In this document: in pieces, positions 34,501-47,709 of the stretch
Numbering within the stretch: position 1 is the stretch's first letter
How the letters are laid out: every line of letters begins with the position of its first letter
NCBI GenBank assembly: GCA_013397795.1
Contig: VZTJ01005968.1
Span: forward strand, 1-64,000
Source: Orthonyx spaldingii
Taxonomy: Eukaryota; Chordata; Aves; Passeriformes; Orthonychidae
Direction: 5' to 3'
DNA length: 64,000 bases
Made by a program: the position numbers and the translations under genes
The notes under the pieces: model-generated
The model's database searches: none
Told to the model about the DNA's origin: nothing
The model's input: the letters and a program-made list of their open reading frames with translations, nothing else

Positions 34501-37140
34501 ATCACTCAATTCCTAGCGAGACACCTTCGGTGGTTTTTTTTGTTTTGTTTTCCAAACTGATTTTCAAACTGGAGAGAAGCGTGTCCTATAGCAAACAGTC
34601 TAAAACAAATGCTGCCAGCTTCGCTTCATTATGTGGTACATTGTAGTTTTATGCATGTACGCTGTGTGAACAAGAGGGTTAAAAGTTAAACAGTAGCCTA
34701 GGGCTAACACACTTGCAAGCTGAACAGGTACAAAATAGGCTTTTGTTGCTTTCAAACTATTACTGTATGTCTTTAGCAGAAAATAACAGAACGGGCATCT
34801 GTGTGCAAAAATGTATTTCCTGACGGTTGCAGGTATTGTGGAATGGGGTTGGTTTAATGGCTGAAATGCCCATATGACCTTTAATCCAAAGCCGTAAATT
34901 TGTCAGTGTCTGAAAGTGGCAGGATATCATTCCTAATGAGGCCAGTTTTTAGGACTTGGTATATCAGGAGTAGCATCGGAGAGGGCGCTGGGAAGGAACC
35001 TCACGTGGGTTTGGGGGGAATGTGCTGGTAAATCATTAAAGGGAAATAAAGGAGCGAGCGGCGACGAGCCCGTAACAATTCCCATAAAGTAATGAAGAAC
35101 CAGCGGAACACGGCGAGCTCAGGTTATTCTGTGTTTCATGAAATGATAAATAACTCCTAGTCATGTTTATGTATAATGAATTACAACCTCGCTACGTTTA
35201 CCTTAGTAACATTTTACAGAGGTTGTATTTTACTCCCAACTACCAATTATGTCATCATCCTGGCATTTACCTGGACGTAATGATACACAGCAACGCCGTT
35301 CTTGGAACATAACTCATTGCTTAAAAGTGTTTGTAAAGCCAGACTGCATCCTATATACTCATAATGACTTGGAGATTGCTATTAAATTTTACAGATTAAA
35401 GTTTACTAAATCTTAAAGTCTTGCGCCGGTTCCAATATTTCTTATTAATCCTAAAGGAAAAGATATGCCGCTATGGAAATGTCAAAAACTGTGCAGCCTT
35501 CTCTAAAAATAAATAGAAATAACCCAAGCCAGGGGCAGAGAACTTATCAAACAAAGACACAAGATCATGCAACTACCCCAACTCCAGTATTAAGCTATAC
35601 ATGAATTTTAATGGTTGGTTTGACCTGCCGTGGGATGTTCCTTGCACCATCCTTGTTGTTTTTTGAGGAAAACAGGCTGGGAAGGGCACAGAGGCTTCCT
35701 AGTGCAGGTTTCATTTTCTGCAGGACCCCAAAACCTCAGTCAGAAATATCTACTGTAACATTATCTTACATTTATTCAATTTAATTTCAGTTTGAGAAGG
35801 ATAGCATATAGATCTTTTTATAAGCTTGTAAGGTCACCAAATTTAAATTAAAGTGACCTCTTTTAAAGCACATTACTAAAAGTACTATGTGGAGGGAAAT
35901 TTAATATGAATGGTTAAAATGCATGGAATTCAGATTTTACTGTCAAACAGCTCAATTAAACAAATTGAATTTTTAAGCAACAAAAGGGAATTGAATCAAA
36001 TTAGAACCAGAGCGGGATCTGAAATGTGGACATTTATGAGTGATAGTCACAAGGCCCTCCAGCAGTGAGTTTTCTTTATTTGTTGCCTCAGCAGTTAGAG
36101 GGGTTGGCAGGCTGCAACACAAAAGGATAAAAATGTTCACCATTGAAACACAGTTTTTGGCTCCCAATAAATCATCTGTCACTTCATCACAGCCCAGTAG
36201 ATAATGAGCAATAAAGTTTTCACACTCAGGCAATGAGGAAGCAGACACAAGAAATACAGCTAAAGCTGCTGTCTCTCTTTTCTGTAAATGCAAGGTGCTT
36301 TGTGTAATAAATGACCTCTGGATTTCTGGAAAAGAATAATTCCAGCCTCGGTAAAATAAACCATTTGATGCACTAAAAAAAGCCAAATCTAATAACATTA
36401 CTTAGTTCCTTTAATGAAAGAAATAATCACATTATATATATGAGCTACAGCCATCTATAACAGGAAGAGATTCCAGGGTATTACCTCTGAAGTTGTCTCT
36501 CTATTGCCAGCAAAGCACATTGCTGAAAATACAATAAAGCTGCACAATAATTTCAAGTGGGATTGTTTGCAGAGATTCAGGAGACATTTGTGTTTGGGGC
36601 CCGAGCCCGGGAGGTTCTGCCAGCCCTTCCTCCCTCAGAGGGATGGATGCCCAGCCCTCCCCCGGGACTGGCTGCACCACCAAGAACCTCTGAAGGTCTC
36701 CCAACAACAAGGCGCAACGTCATCAGGGCAAATTAATTGCAGGCAGGTCCTGTCTTGACCCAGAAATGTAAATTGTTAATTTTAGCAGCATTTTACCTCA
36801 CTCTGATGCCTTCTCCCTGCTGTTTTGATGAATATTTTGCATCGTTGTGCCACAACCCAACAAAAAACTGTTGCTCTTTAGCTCAAAAACACTACTTGGT
36901 TTGCAAGTTTGAACCCACTTCAGCTTCCTGATGATGTCAAGGATATTCATCATTCCAATTCCATATCAAAGCCATTCCAGCAAGGGTATCTGGGATGGCT
37001 GTGTACAAAGTCGAGTTCACATGCAAAATGTATCAGTCAAAAAGTGACAATGCAGCCCATAAACCACATAAAACATACATTGATTCACGTTTTAACTTGA
37101 TATCAGCATTTGAAGGGACTTGAAGCAAAATAAGATCAGA
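31538..37140. other. Long repeat-poor AT-rich block
   Basis: No mobile element recognised over 5.6 kb. A 15-base T run lies at 33920-33934. The stretch 34560-35480 is AT-rich with low CpG, densely supplied with TAATTA, ATTTA and TTTATG words, and is the best non-coding conservation candidate in the window by texture alone. Short open frames have no domains. Confidence 0.45.
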
Positions 37141-37152
37141 TATTCTTGTCAT

Positions 37153-37206
37153 ATGCAAATGACAACTTACTATTTGCATAATATGTCAAGGTAGAAAAAT
37201 GCAAAT
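37153..37206. promoter_or_regulatory. Cluster of three perfect POU octamer sites
   Basis: ATGCAAAT occurs at 37153-37160 and 37199-37206, and its reverse complement ATTTGCAT at 37172-37179. Three exact octamers in 54 bp suggest a POU-class (Oct/Brn type) binding cluster within a repeat-poor block. No promoter or gene is visible beside it, so an enhancer-like role is inferred. Confidence 0.4.
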
Positions 37207-38945
37207 AAACTTGGGAAAAGTCTGTATTTTTGTCATTCTCTCATATAGCTAATTAGCAACTTGAAAGGAAATTGAAAGGTTCTCTTTTCTGAACTCCATG
37301 TCAGCTAAAAGACACCAAGCTCTGCTTATTTCTAGACCATGTAAGATGAGCAATTAACATCCCCCTTTTATTGAACTGCTTACACTGATCCATAGCCATA
37401 AAGGTTGTTTATCAGCTTCCCAACTTGGATAGGGACACGCAGCCCCCTTGGAATAGAGGTCACACAAATGAAAATGGAAAAGGCCATATTCTGCTATCAA
37501 AATGGTGTAAATCCCAGCAAAATTCCTGGCAATAAATGAAACCTTGGATTTGCCCCAAAGCAGAACCAAAAAAGAACCAAGAATGGACTTTCCTACTGAG
37601 AATATATGAAAAAGGAGGTTTAGTAGGTCAAAATCTTAGTTCATTGCCGGGTTTAATACCCTGTGTGAAGGTTTATATTGTATTTTTTCCTAATATTAGG
37701 GATGTATTATTTATACCAACTGCAGCCACGCCACAGAACACACGAGGAGAGTTTGTTTAGCAACAGAGTGAAAAAATATTTGCTACAGGGGCAGTCTGGC
37801 AATATTGCTTGTTAAGACATGCTATTTGTAAGCAAATTTATATGAAAAGTATGCAATGTCTAATACTAAACTACTCCAGCCCCAGACTGAAGGGTGATTT
37901 TACAAACGTCCTGCAGCACTCAATCATTCCTTCATTTTAATGTCTTTATTTTATGATTTTGTTGATGAAATACTACTTACCCAGTGCTCAAAATTCCTTT
38001 TAGGCTGCAGGCACTGGCTAGTTGACACGGCAAGCCATATTTTACAGCTATATATTTCAGCTTTCTCTGTCCAAGTTGGAGGACACAGTAGCCAAGATGG
38101 TTTTTCATAGTAGAAATATATTTTCATATTTATTTATTGATTTGACTAATGTATCTATTTTTCAATTCACATGCTTATGTTTCAATCCATTAAAGTGATT
38201 CATGGTCAAATAATATGTTATTGCAAGTACAAAGAGGAGATAAAACCACTGTACACTGGCTATAACACAAGAATAAAAATAATAAAAATCCATTGCATGA
38301 TTAAATATAGTTTTTAATCCCCACATGATCATGTGTAAACTGATGTTTTTAATTATTTTTCTTTAAAATAAGTTGGGGATTTTCTTTCTCCGTAAAATGC
38401 AATTACTGATTAAATAAGTACCCAGGAATAAATACTCTCACCCAACCTAAGTGTTCGGTGTAAAACTAACATAAAGCATCAAATTACTGGCAAAATAAAA
38501 AAAACTCAAAAAGCTTTTAATTAGTTCAAATGAGAGCTAAATGGCAGCTGGTAAAGGAATGTTGAGCCTGTCACCTCCGGGTCAGGGCGTGGCAGTGGCT
38601 GGAATTGTGGAGGCGATGGCTGCTCAGGATCACCTGGAATTCTCCACCTTTTTGGAGACAGGCAAAAAGTCCACACAAAATGCAAAGAAATCCATCCATT
38701 GGGAGGAGCAGCTCCAAGTCCCAGCTGTTGGACAATCCTTGCCCTTGCACTGTTGTGAGACTTTTCTTGCTGTTTTTTCACCAAAAATTGCCTTTTCTCC
38801 TGTTCTTTGCTCCCAAACCAAGAAACATGATGGGAAGCCAAGCCAATGCCAGATGAGGCCTTTGGGGCCGGCATGAGTGGGATCCACTTCCAACCAAGGT
38901 GGGAACACCTGGTGCCAGGCACAAGAGCCAGGGTCAGCTGTGGGA
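37207..38945. other. Repeat-poor AT-rich intergenic DNA
   Basis: No gene. It contains a 14-bp perfect palindrome, CACATGATCATGTG, at 38322-38335. A GC-richer patch precedes the CR1 at 38946. Confidence 0.5.
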
Positions 38946-39108
38946 TCAGAGAATCTTGGAATCCCACAATGGTTTGGGTTGGAAGGGACCTTAAAGTTCA
39001 TCCAGTGCCACCCCTGCCATGGGCAGGGACACTGTTCACTGTTCCAAGCTGCTCCAAGCCCCAGTGTCCAGTCTGACCTTGGGCACTGCCAGGGATCCAG
39101 GGGCAGCC
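38946..39108 (-). mobile_element. CR1 LINE, 3' end, antisense
   Basis: On the plus strand it reads 'gatcagagaatcttggaat', 'ggtttgggttggaagggac', 'gccatgggcagggacactg', 'ccaagccccagtgtccagt' and 'gatccaggggcagccatag'. Complete 3' end on the left, 5' truncation on the right. A pentanucleotide microsatellite begins about 28 bp beyond the 5' break. Confidence 0.96.
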
Positions 39109-39135
39109 ATAGATGCGCATCATGAATAGATAAGA

Positions 39136-39349
39136 AGAAAAAAGAAAAGAAAAGAAAAGAAAAGAAAAGAAAAGAAAAGAAAAGAAAAGAAAAGAAAAGA
39201 AAAGAAAAGAAAAGAAAAGAAAAGAAAAGAAAAGAAAAGAAAAGAAAAGAAAAGAAAAGAAAAGAAAAGAAAAGAAAAGAAAAGAAAAGAAAAGAAAANN
39301 NNNNNNNNNNNNNNNNNNNNNNNNAGAAAAGAAAAGAAAAAAGAAAAGG
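39136..39349 (+). repeat. (AAAAG)n microsatellite with assembly gap
   Basis: About 31 uninterrupted AAAAG units run to 39298, then 26 N, then about five more units with one irregular AAAAAAG. The real repeat length is unknown because the gap sits inside the array. The minus-strand open frame across it is a repeat artefact. Confidence 0.98.
39299..39324. other. Assembly gap (26 N)
   Basis: Twenty-six N inside the AAAAG array. The flanks are the same repeat, so the N count is not necessarily the true missing length. Confidence 0.99.
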
Positions 39350-41148
39350 AGATTATTTTTCTTTTCTGCCTTGAAATAAAAGAAATCAAAAGCACATCTA
39401 ATATATTTTAGTGAGTCATTTTGGAGGGAGTGTGGAATAAGCTGATGTTATTGGTGAGGACAGAAAAGAACAAAAACCCCAATAACCCTAAATATCCATA
39501 AATGGGGAAGACAATCAGCCTGCGAGAGCCCGGAGACTGAAATACAAAGGGCAGCAAGGCGGCCACAGAGGAGGAAGGTTCTGAGCCCGTCATGAACAAG
39601 TGGGGTGACATCCTCATGCACACTCCCACCCTCGGTGCTTACTGCAGGGCCCGTGATGGCTCTGTAATTACAGCCCAGCCTTGGGAATTCCCTGGCATGC
39701 CGGAGCTGAGGACACTGTAGCAATAGCTTGGGATGGGGCCGGGAGGACGCGAAATTCGGGAAAACAGTGGAACACAGCCTTGGACAGCCCAGGGAACTCA
39801 CCGTGACCCAGCCAGGCTGCCAGAGCCATCTCCTTCGTGCACCCTAACTCCAGGAAAAGGGAAAGGTACTTTAAAGTCACCTTAGGTCCCCCTGGGAAGC
39901 AGGAGCACAGAAGGCTGTCAATGTGTTGAGGTAGAGCAGCTGAGAGGCTCTGGAGAGAGAGAGCTAAATGAATAGAAACTTGTTAAATGATGTGAGTTAA
40001 TGAGAGCATTTTGGAATTAACCAGCTTCCATGACTTTAAATAAAACCCCAATGTCATTTTAAATTAGATTTTGTACATTTTTGAAACCTTTTTTTTTTTT
40101 TTTTTTTCCGTGAGGTGCATTGGTGGGAAGAGGGAAACATTAAAGTTTAACCTCCTCAACCCACTAGGGGTGGAATATTGGTATTTTTCCAATGGATTCA
40201 GAAATAAGGGAACAGTGGCAAGAGCCAAGAGATTTTCCAGGAGATGGGGAGTCACTCAGCCATGTCCCCACTTTTTGTGAGGGTGAGGAGCTGAATTTAC
40301 AGCCAAGAACAGGAACATAGGTGGTGTGGCCACCATCCTCTGATCCTACAGTGCCACATCGGTCACCCCAGTCCTCTTTCTAGCCAGGAGGAGGACCCCA
40401 GTCCTCATTCCATCCACTTTTGCTCAGTGGATGGACACAGAGTGGTTTTGAAACCTTGCTGTGTGCCTTGTCCCAGTGCCTGGTTGTCAGCTGGCACTGG
40501 AATGGCTGCTCCTGGCATGGGCATACCTGGATTGCTCACTACCCTCCTTGATGGCACCCAGCAGCGGTGATAACTTCTAATTTTTTATTGTTATTGCTAT
40601 TGCTATTTAGGCCAACTTCTGTTTTTTCAAAAGAAAGCCTCTCAAAGGCAATGTTTGGAAAATGAGGGAACATGCTTTGAAGGAAAATCAAGTCAGGAAG
40701 ATCCCAACTAGTTCCCAGGTGAGCCTGGCTGATAAAAGAACTCAGTTCCTGTATCACACTTGTGCTGTAAGCCAGAAGAATTCTGGATATATTTTAAAAG
40801 GCAAATTTCAGCATCAATTTCATATTTACAGCAGCTCTGATTTTTTCAAGGCACCTTAGGAGAATGTTCCTGTGGGACAGGCACCAGCCAGGGACTGTGG
40901 TGGCTAAGGTTCAAATTTCTTGGTTTTTTACATGCTCATGAAGAGCCTTGTATTTTATAACTTCTGAAATACTCATGAAATTCCACTGCAAGGTCCTTGA
41001 AATTTATTTTTTTTTTCTTACTTCGTTTGTGTCGTACTTCGTTGCAGGTGCAAATTGGGGGTGTTGGCACTGAAGACCAGTGTGACATTAAAGGCTATGA
41101 GGATGTCCCTAGAAACAGATTCTATAAATATACTTCAGCCAAAGAGAA
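39350..41148. other. Intergenic DNA, poly-T tract
   Basis: A 19-base T run lies at 40089-40107. A GC-richer patch at about 39520-39800 supports overlapping open frames on the minus strand (39448-39880) without domains. No gene recognised. Confidence 0.5.
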
Positions 41149-41251
41149 TTTCAGACTGGTCTGGGTTGGAAGGGACCTTAAAGACCACCCAGTTCCAACC
41201 CCTGCCATGGTCAGGGACACCTTCCACTAGACCAGGATGCTCAGGGCCCCA
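41149..41251 (-). mobile_element. CR1 LINE, short antisense 3' fragment
   Basis: On the plus strand: 'ctggtctgggttggaaggg', 'accttaaagaccacccagt', 'ccatggtcagggacacctt' and 'ccactagaccaggatgctc'. The box reads CCATGGTCAGGG instead of CCATGGGCAGGG. Roughly 100 bp, 5' truncated. Confidence 0.93.
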
Positions 41252-42783
41252 AATATAATTAAATTTGCTCAGTGTGACTATTAGTTGCCCTTCTATGACA
41301 CTTCACTTCTACAGAATGACTTTGTTAGGAAAGAGAACACCTGTGATGGTGGAGGGCAGGGAAAGTCCCAAAGGCATTCCTGAGTCATAATTAGCTTTGT
41401 GATGCATAAACACCCACCAAAAGCAGGCTCCAGCTCTCACCCAAAGAAACTGTTCTGGGAAAGAATCCAGCACCTTGAATAAAGAGTCTTCAAATCCCGG
41501 GGCCAGATCTTGGGTGTTAATGTTGGGCAGGACAGCCATAAAATGGGACTGAAAATTGTGCAGCCAGGACTGGGGAAAGAAGCTGTGAACAGGTCCCAAA
41601 ATGGAGGAAGGAATGGGAAAGAAGGATGGGAAGTGGGACATGGGAAGTCCCACAGCTGTCCAGTGCTCACTCCAGGCTGCACCAACACAGAGCCACAGTA
41701 AACTTAGCACTAAGCCTCAGTTTAAAAATTCACAGAGCTTTTATATGATAATTACTGTTATTATAACTGGCCCATGAAATAAACACCTCTCCCAATTATG
41801 CCAAAGGCACGAGGTCCTTCAGAGACAGAAATCTCACAATAAGATTTACTTTCAGCATAACGATGTAGAGGGAGAGGGGTGCAAGATGAATAACAATAAT
41901 ATTATGGTACATATAATGTATGTTTTAATTAGCTAAAGGTAATCAAATGAGGTTTGTCACGATTATATTAAGGTCAGGTCTCCACATGGTTTCATCAACA
42001 GCATATTAAGACAAGGGAGGTGATGCCAAATTGGGGTTTAAACCTAATCAACATAATTAAACAAAGCAAGAACATGTGTTTAGAGCTACACCTATTTTAC
42101 TGATCTCTCTATTTTAATTACTCTTGCAGAGTAAATATTAGGACCAAAATAACTCCTAATTAAATTTTTTCCATACAAACAGAAAACACAATCTTCTTTT
42201 AATTTGCTGTTTTTGTCGAATGGATGTACAATATCCAGATCTTTTGCAGGAGAAACCATTTCAAAAGTGTGCTCAAATTATGCTAAACAGCCTAATACAT
42301 TCCAAAGTATTGACATACTGGCTTCAAATGTGTGGGAAACGGGAAACTACACTGGCCCAAAAAAGTCATGGGAAACCATAAAAACAAACTAAACATAATT
42401 TAAACTGATTGGATGCTTCCTTGCAAGAAGTTCTTAGTTTCTAAATACAAAATGTGGACATTGAAATGTGGTCAAGTTATGACTTAAATTAGAAAAACAT
42501 GTTTTCTTAGGTTTCTATCTTGCAATATTTGGCACGACTCAGACACTGGGGAAAGAGTTATGTCAGTAACATTTCCAAAAGTGCCTAAGTGGCTTTGCCT
42601 GGAGTAACACTGAAGTGGGACTTTAGGCACTCAGAAGTCCAGAGGACGTGAGTTTGTAAGGGCTTACAAATGTCTAAAGCTGTCTAGGTGTGCAAAAAAA
42701 GGATATATGGGCATTTTAAAATTCATTAAGGTGCTTTTTAAATTAATGACCTGAAGGAGATGGCATCCCATCCAAGTCTAGTA
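41252..42783. other. Repeat-poor AT-rich intergenic DNA
   Basis: No gene or element. AT-rich with TAATTA-type words around 41900-42200; a regulatory role cannot be judged from one sequence. Confidence 0.45.
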
Positions 42784-42850
42784 GAAGATTGGACTTGATT
42801 ATCTTGGAATTCTTTCCCAACCTTAATGATTCTATGATTATAGGATTCTA
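42784..42850 (+). mobile_element. CR1 LINE, very short 3' tail
   Basis: Only the last part survives: 'gattggacttgattatctt', 'ttctttcccaaccttaatg' and an ATTCTATGATTATAGGATTC tail. It belongs to the 'GATGATCTTGGAGGTC' tail class. Confidence 0.8.
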
Positions 42851-43103
42851 CTCTGCATAAAAGACTAGCGATACTTTTTAAAGTACCAATATTTGGAATA
42901 AATCTAATATCCACTCAGGTGACCTGCTTCAAGCCTGATGTCTCAGATAGGATTTCTCTGAATTCAGTTCCAAAAGTAACAGCAGAATCAGGTTTGTAAA
43001 CAGAAGTTGTAGATGAGGATTCCAAACTGGAGGCCTGTAGGTCCTCCTGGAACTTGTGATTAGAGGAGAAGCTGCTGTTCTGATGTACTCGAAATGTGTT
43101 TCA
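42851..43103. other. Spacer between CR1 copies
   Basis: No gene or element recognised. Confidence 0.5.
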
Positions 43104-43770
43104 CAGAGTCACGGAATCCCACAGTGGGTTGGGTGGGAAGGGATCTTAAAGCCCATCCTGTTCCTGGCAGGGCCACCTTCCACTATCCCAGGGTGCTCCA
43201 AGCCCCAGTGTCTAATGTGGCCTTCCTGTGGACACTGCCAGGGATCCAGGGGCAGCCACAGCTTCTCTGGGCACCCTGTGCCAGGGCCTGCCCACCCTCC
43301 CAGGGAACAATTCCTTCCCAATATCCCATCTATCCCTGCCCTCTGGCAGTGGAAAGCCATTCCCTGTGTCCTGTCCCTCCAGCCCTTGTCCCCAGTCCCT
43401 CTCCAGCTCTCCTGGAGCCCCTTTAGGCCCTGGAAGGGGCTCTGAGCTCTCCCTGGAGCCTTCTCTTCTCCAGGTGAGCACCCCCAGCTCTCCCAGCCTG
43501 GCTCAGAGGGTCTCCAGCCCCTGGAGAATCTCCATGGCCTCCTCTGGACTTGCTCCAACAGCTCCACATCCTTCCTGTGCTGAGAACCCCAGAGCTGGAT
43601 TCAGTGCTCCAGGTGAGATCTCATGAGGGTCTAATAGAGGGGCAGAATCCCCCCCTCCCCTGCTGCCCACTCTGGGGGATCAGCCCAGTGCACAGAGGGA
43701 TTTTGTGCCCAACCTCTCACCCACCAGCACCCCCAAATCCATCTCCCCACAGCTGCTCTCAATCCATTGA
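43104..43770 (-). mobile_element. CR1 LINE, ~670 bp including ORF2 end, antisense
   Basis: The 3' end is on the left ('cacagagtcacggaatccc', 'gggttgggtgggaagggat', 'gatccaggggcagccacag', 'caattccttcccaatatcc'). It then continues through 'ggagccttctcttctccag', 'ctccatggcctcctctgga', 'ccccagagctggattcagt' and 'gcacagagggattttgtgc', which is the 3' part of CR1 ORF2 in reverse. Around 43161-43170 the CCATGGGCAGGG box is shortened by a small deletion. It is the largest young CR1 in the window; frames are disrupted. Confidence 0.95.
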
Positions 43771-46700
43771 GAAAGACTAAAGCTGGTAATCACATTTTAC
43801 TTCAAAAGAAAAGTAACTAAAACACGCACAAGGGCGGGGGCTTTTCTGTCCCTTGTCCCAACATAGCACAGCAAGAGTTAAAAATGTGGGAGCAAAAAGT
43901 ACCCAAATCCTCCCAGAGCTCAGCCCCGGAACGATTCCATCGGAGCTGCCGCTGGCAAGCGCTGGCATGCGAAGGACCCCAAATGAGTTAAGAACTCTTC
44001 CACTCCATCATGAAGAATTGTTCTCTAGAGTAACTACCAGTGGGGAAATGCTTAAAACACTTACCATATGTGGCTAAGAAGGGTCTAATTTGTCCATTTG
44101 GAAATTTTGCCTCTTTTGAAAGGATAGTTAATTCCAAGTAATTTATTTCATAGATGAAGCTTTCTTCAGAGTGGTTAATATATCACCCTTGGTTGCCTGA
44201 ACAATTAGAAATTGTCACCAAAGAAAAATGCCGCAGTTCATGTAAATAACTATTTACCTAAAGGAAATGGGAATCCACAAGAGTCAGCACACTTTAATGA
44301 GCCATGACAATAGGGAAAAAAAGAACAGCCAATGGTACAGTGGTTCTGCTAAAGCTGACATTGCTTATGGTAAAAATTGGCCAAAACAACTATTATTTGT
44401 GGGGATTTTTTTTCATGTCAGAAATAATGCAGCTTGAAATTTTCAACAGGCGACATGAGTCCAGACCATTTGTTACTTCTAATGGCCTAATTGTTCTCCT
44501 GGCAGAAATAAAAAATTAGGGCACTTATGTCATTTACCTAAATTTCTAATTAATGCAATGGTAATAGAGAAACTGGAGCAGAAGAAAGTGAGGGAAAAAA
44601 AATTAAGTTGGGTGAAAAATGTTTCTCTTGGCCTTTCTACAATTTGTCTTTGTTAACTTTCCTACGATCTTTCCCTCTTTAACAGCAGGTAGAGTGATCT
44701 CTGCAGAGATGTTCCAGAGTTTTCCAACTGGACTGAAGCATGCTGGGCATTGAAAAATATGATTTCTTCCACCTGAGCTATTGAACAGACGTGATAAAAA
44801 CACCAACTGCAGCACAATGTCCTTTATGTTGCCTCGCAGGAATGTGCCATTAAAATGATGTTAGAAATATTCTTGAAAAGCAGCTGAAAAATCTGCACTT
44901 GGGGCTGCAATTCCATCCACAAGTTTTCCATTGCTCCTGTGTCCTGATGTCCAACTCATCCTGCAAAGCAAATCCTGGCTGGTGTGTGCCCTCATTAGGA
45001 TGCAGGATGAAGGGAAATGCATCAAAATGCATAAACACACCTTAGAAATGCCTCTGAAAGTGTCTGGAAATCACTTTGTCCTGCAGCACTGGCAAGTGTC
45101 CACCATTTCCTCAATATTTATTGTTGGAATGACATGGAGGGCACTCAAAGTGATCTGTTTATGACCATCATCAAGGAATTTACACTCACTTCTTTGAAGG
45201 GATGCTACACTTTGATCTTGGCATCACTAATGCCATTAAAATATTATTAATGGGAAATGCACAAAAGCAGAAAATTTGGGAAATTTTAAAAGGAGTCCTA
45301 GAGAGGGTTTATCCAATGAGATTTCAAGGAAAGTTCAGATGGAGATGGGATCCCATTCCCAGCCATGCTCAGACCCACCTGTGCTTGTACCCTCAAATGT
45401 TAAAGAATTGAAGTTTCCTATTGCTTTACAAGACTCTTCTCATGGAAGAGATATTTGAGTATAGCTGTAATTAAACTGAGTAAAGTGCAAGTAAACCAAG
45501 TAAACATAGACATGTGCTAGTAAATTATTCCAATTTTTCTCCTAATGCCTGAGGTGCTTTCCTTAAGCACTAAATGGAAATAAAGAGAAGGCAAAACAAG
45601 TGCAAGGTCAGAAATTCAAACCTCCACCAAATGTGAGCTCAGGGTCACAGAGAAATGTCGAAGTCTGCTGGAGGTTCATCCTTGCAGTGGGTGAAAATTC
45701 TTTCCTGCTTCTGACCACATTTTAATCTGGGGAACCACCCCCCAAACATTCCCAGAAGATTTTCCCCTGCTTTTTTCTTCATAAAAACAATTTTTGCTTT
45801 AAAACAATGTGAATGCCTTACTCATCCATTACCGGAAGTATACAGGAGTTCCAAGGAGTAACCTTAGTGCCCTCACTAGAACAAAGCTGTGATATTTCCA
45901 GAGTTAACAGCAAACACTGATCCAGGAAGCCTTTATGTTCTGCCATCAACAAGCCCTCAACACCTCCAGGTCTGAGCCTGCATGGTGACTCCAGGAGGGT
46001 CCCACCAGTGCCCAGGCAGGCCTGGGAGCACCCCACGGGATGGTGCCACAGGGGTTCCCTCTTTCCCAGGCAGGCAGGAACATGAGCTGCTTCCCTAGCT
46101 CCACTCTCCCAGCTGGGTCTTACCATTCCCTCTGCAGTCTGGAAGCTGCCTTGGCACGAGCCAGGTACAAACACAAGGCTCACAATAGCACCGGGAACTG
46201 GCAGGAGCAGAACTCCAGCAGCACCAGCAAGTCCTGCTAAAATAAACATGTTACAGGCAAAGGTCATGATGCCTGTTAATATAAAGAGTGCGTCGTGTAT
46301 AATGCATTCAAATGCCGGAGTGAGAGAGGGAGATAATATGATCCATTTGCCAGATTCCTCCTTTTAGTTGTAACACGAAGCCATTCTGGGCTGGAATGAC
46401 CCAGAGATGATAATGAAGCGGATGATGATGCCATTGCCTGTGATAATGGTGTGACAGGGAGAATACCCTGGAAAACTGCACGAGCTGATAAGTGCAAAGG
46501 TATAAACAAACCCAAACAATATGGACTTACAGACATTAGCGCGGAACAAAAGAGAGGAGGAAAAGCAAAGCCAACTGATCAACATTAAAAAAATAAAAGA
46601 CTTTGTAAGGGTGACTTTTTCGGGGATTTTTGGAATCGCAGCTCCCAAAACCGAGCCCTTCCCAGCTGGAACAACAGCCAAGTGTCTCATCCTGGGGAGG

Positions 46701-47282
46701 TGGGGGGGCACCTCTCCGTGCTCGGGAACAGTTTGTAGCAAACAGCCCGCGATATGAAAATGTATTTAATGCAATTAATAATTTAAGAAGTGAGAGCATG
46801 TGCTCTTGGAGAGTTAAATGCTTGTCAGAGTGATAGATGCACGCTTCAGCACCAATACATTTCGTACGAAGAGCAGAGGGATTTTGCAAACTTGTGTTGA
46901 CCTTGGGTTGCGGTGGAGAGGAGGCAGATTGCGAAGGCAGGCCCGCGTACGGCGGGACTGCATCAGCTCGCAATTTACAGCCCTCTCCCCAATTAAAGGA
47001 CTGTAAAAACATTAAAATTAATGCAGTCTTAACTCCAGAGCAGGCTCTACTTTCTTAATTAGTGCATAATTATTCAGTTTTTGATATCCTGGAAAATTAT
47101 CACATGGAAATTATTTTAGGCACAGTAACAATAGCAAAAATCTCTCTACCCCCCCAACTCGATTAACATGTGGAAGTAATTAACACTTTATTACAGTGAA
47201 AATACTATTACTGCTAATGTTTAATGACTTTTGCCATTGCATCATAAGCAGGAAATTTAGAACACTACAGAGCAACGGTCTG

Positions 47283-47395
47283 CTATAAATACAGTCCAAA
47301 GATTATAAACCAGAGTCAGATGATTCGCACTAACAGCGTTTAAGACAGGGATATGACATACAATACGTTTCCAAAATGTCACAGGCAGGAAATAT
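47283..47395 (+). repeat. Local direct duplication, copy A
   Basis: Shares three colinear blocks with 47710-47817: CTATAAAT (47283), a 28-bp block at 47318-47345 with three mismatches to 47744-47771, and CAGGAAATAT (47386-47395). Spacings between blocks are 35 and 68 here against 34 and 64 in copy B. Confidence 0.7.
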
Positions 47396-47709
47396 AATTT
47401 TCTTGATAAAGTCCACTCCACACAGCCAAGCAGGCAGTGCAATAACGCTGGATGCGTTCGGTGTAGGCAGCAGCGCTCGAGTCCTTGTAAAAGCCTGTTG
47501 TTAATCAAATTGAAACATAAAACCCCAAGCATAAAGTTATTTTCTCATAACAGTTTAATAGAAATTTCCAATCAAACAAAGGCCAAAAAGTGTTATTACA
47601 ACATGAAGTTCCTTGTACAAACAACTTAAAATGAAGTAGGGGAAAGTTTCATGGGATTTATGGATTTCTTTATTTTCGTTATTTCGAGTAAATGTCTACT
47701 GTAGATCTC

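Noticed and set aside
39120..39395. Minus-strand frame of repeated FLFFS residues
   Set aside because: Translation of the AAAAG microsatellite and the N gap.
43109..43626. Several long frames on both strands
   Set aside because: They lie inside an antisense CR1 and read its ORF2 end and UTR out of frame.
45818..46267. 149-codon minus-strand open frame with hydrophobic start
   Set aside because: The hydrophobic stretch resembles a membrane segment, but there is no family match I can name and no splice or promoter context.
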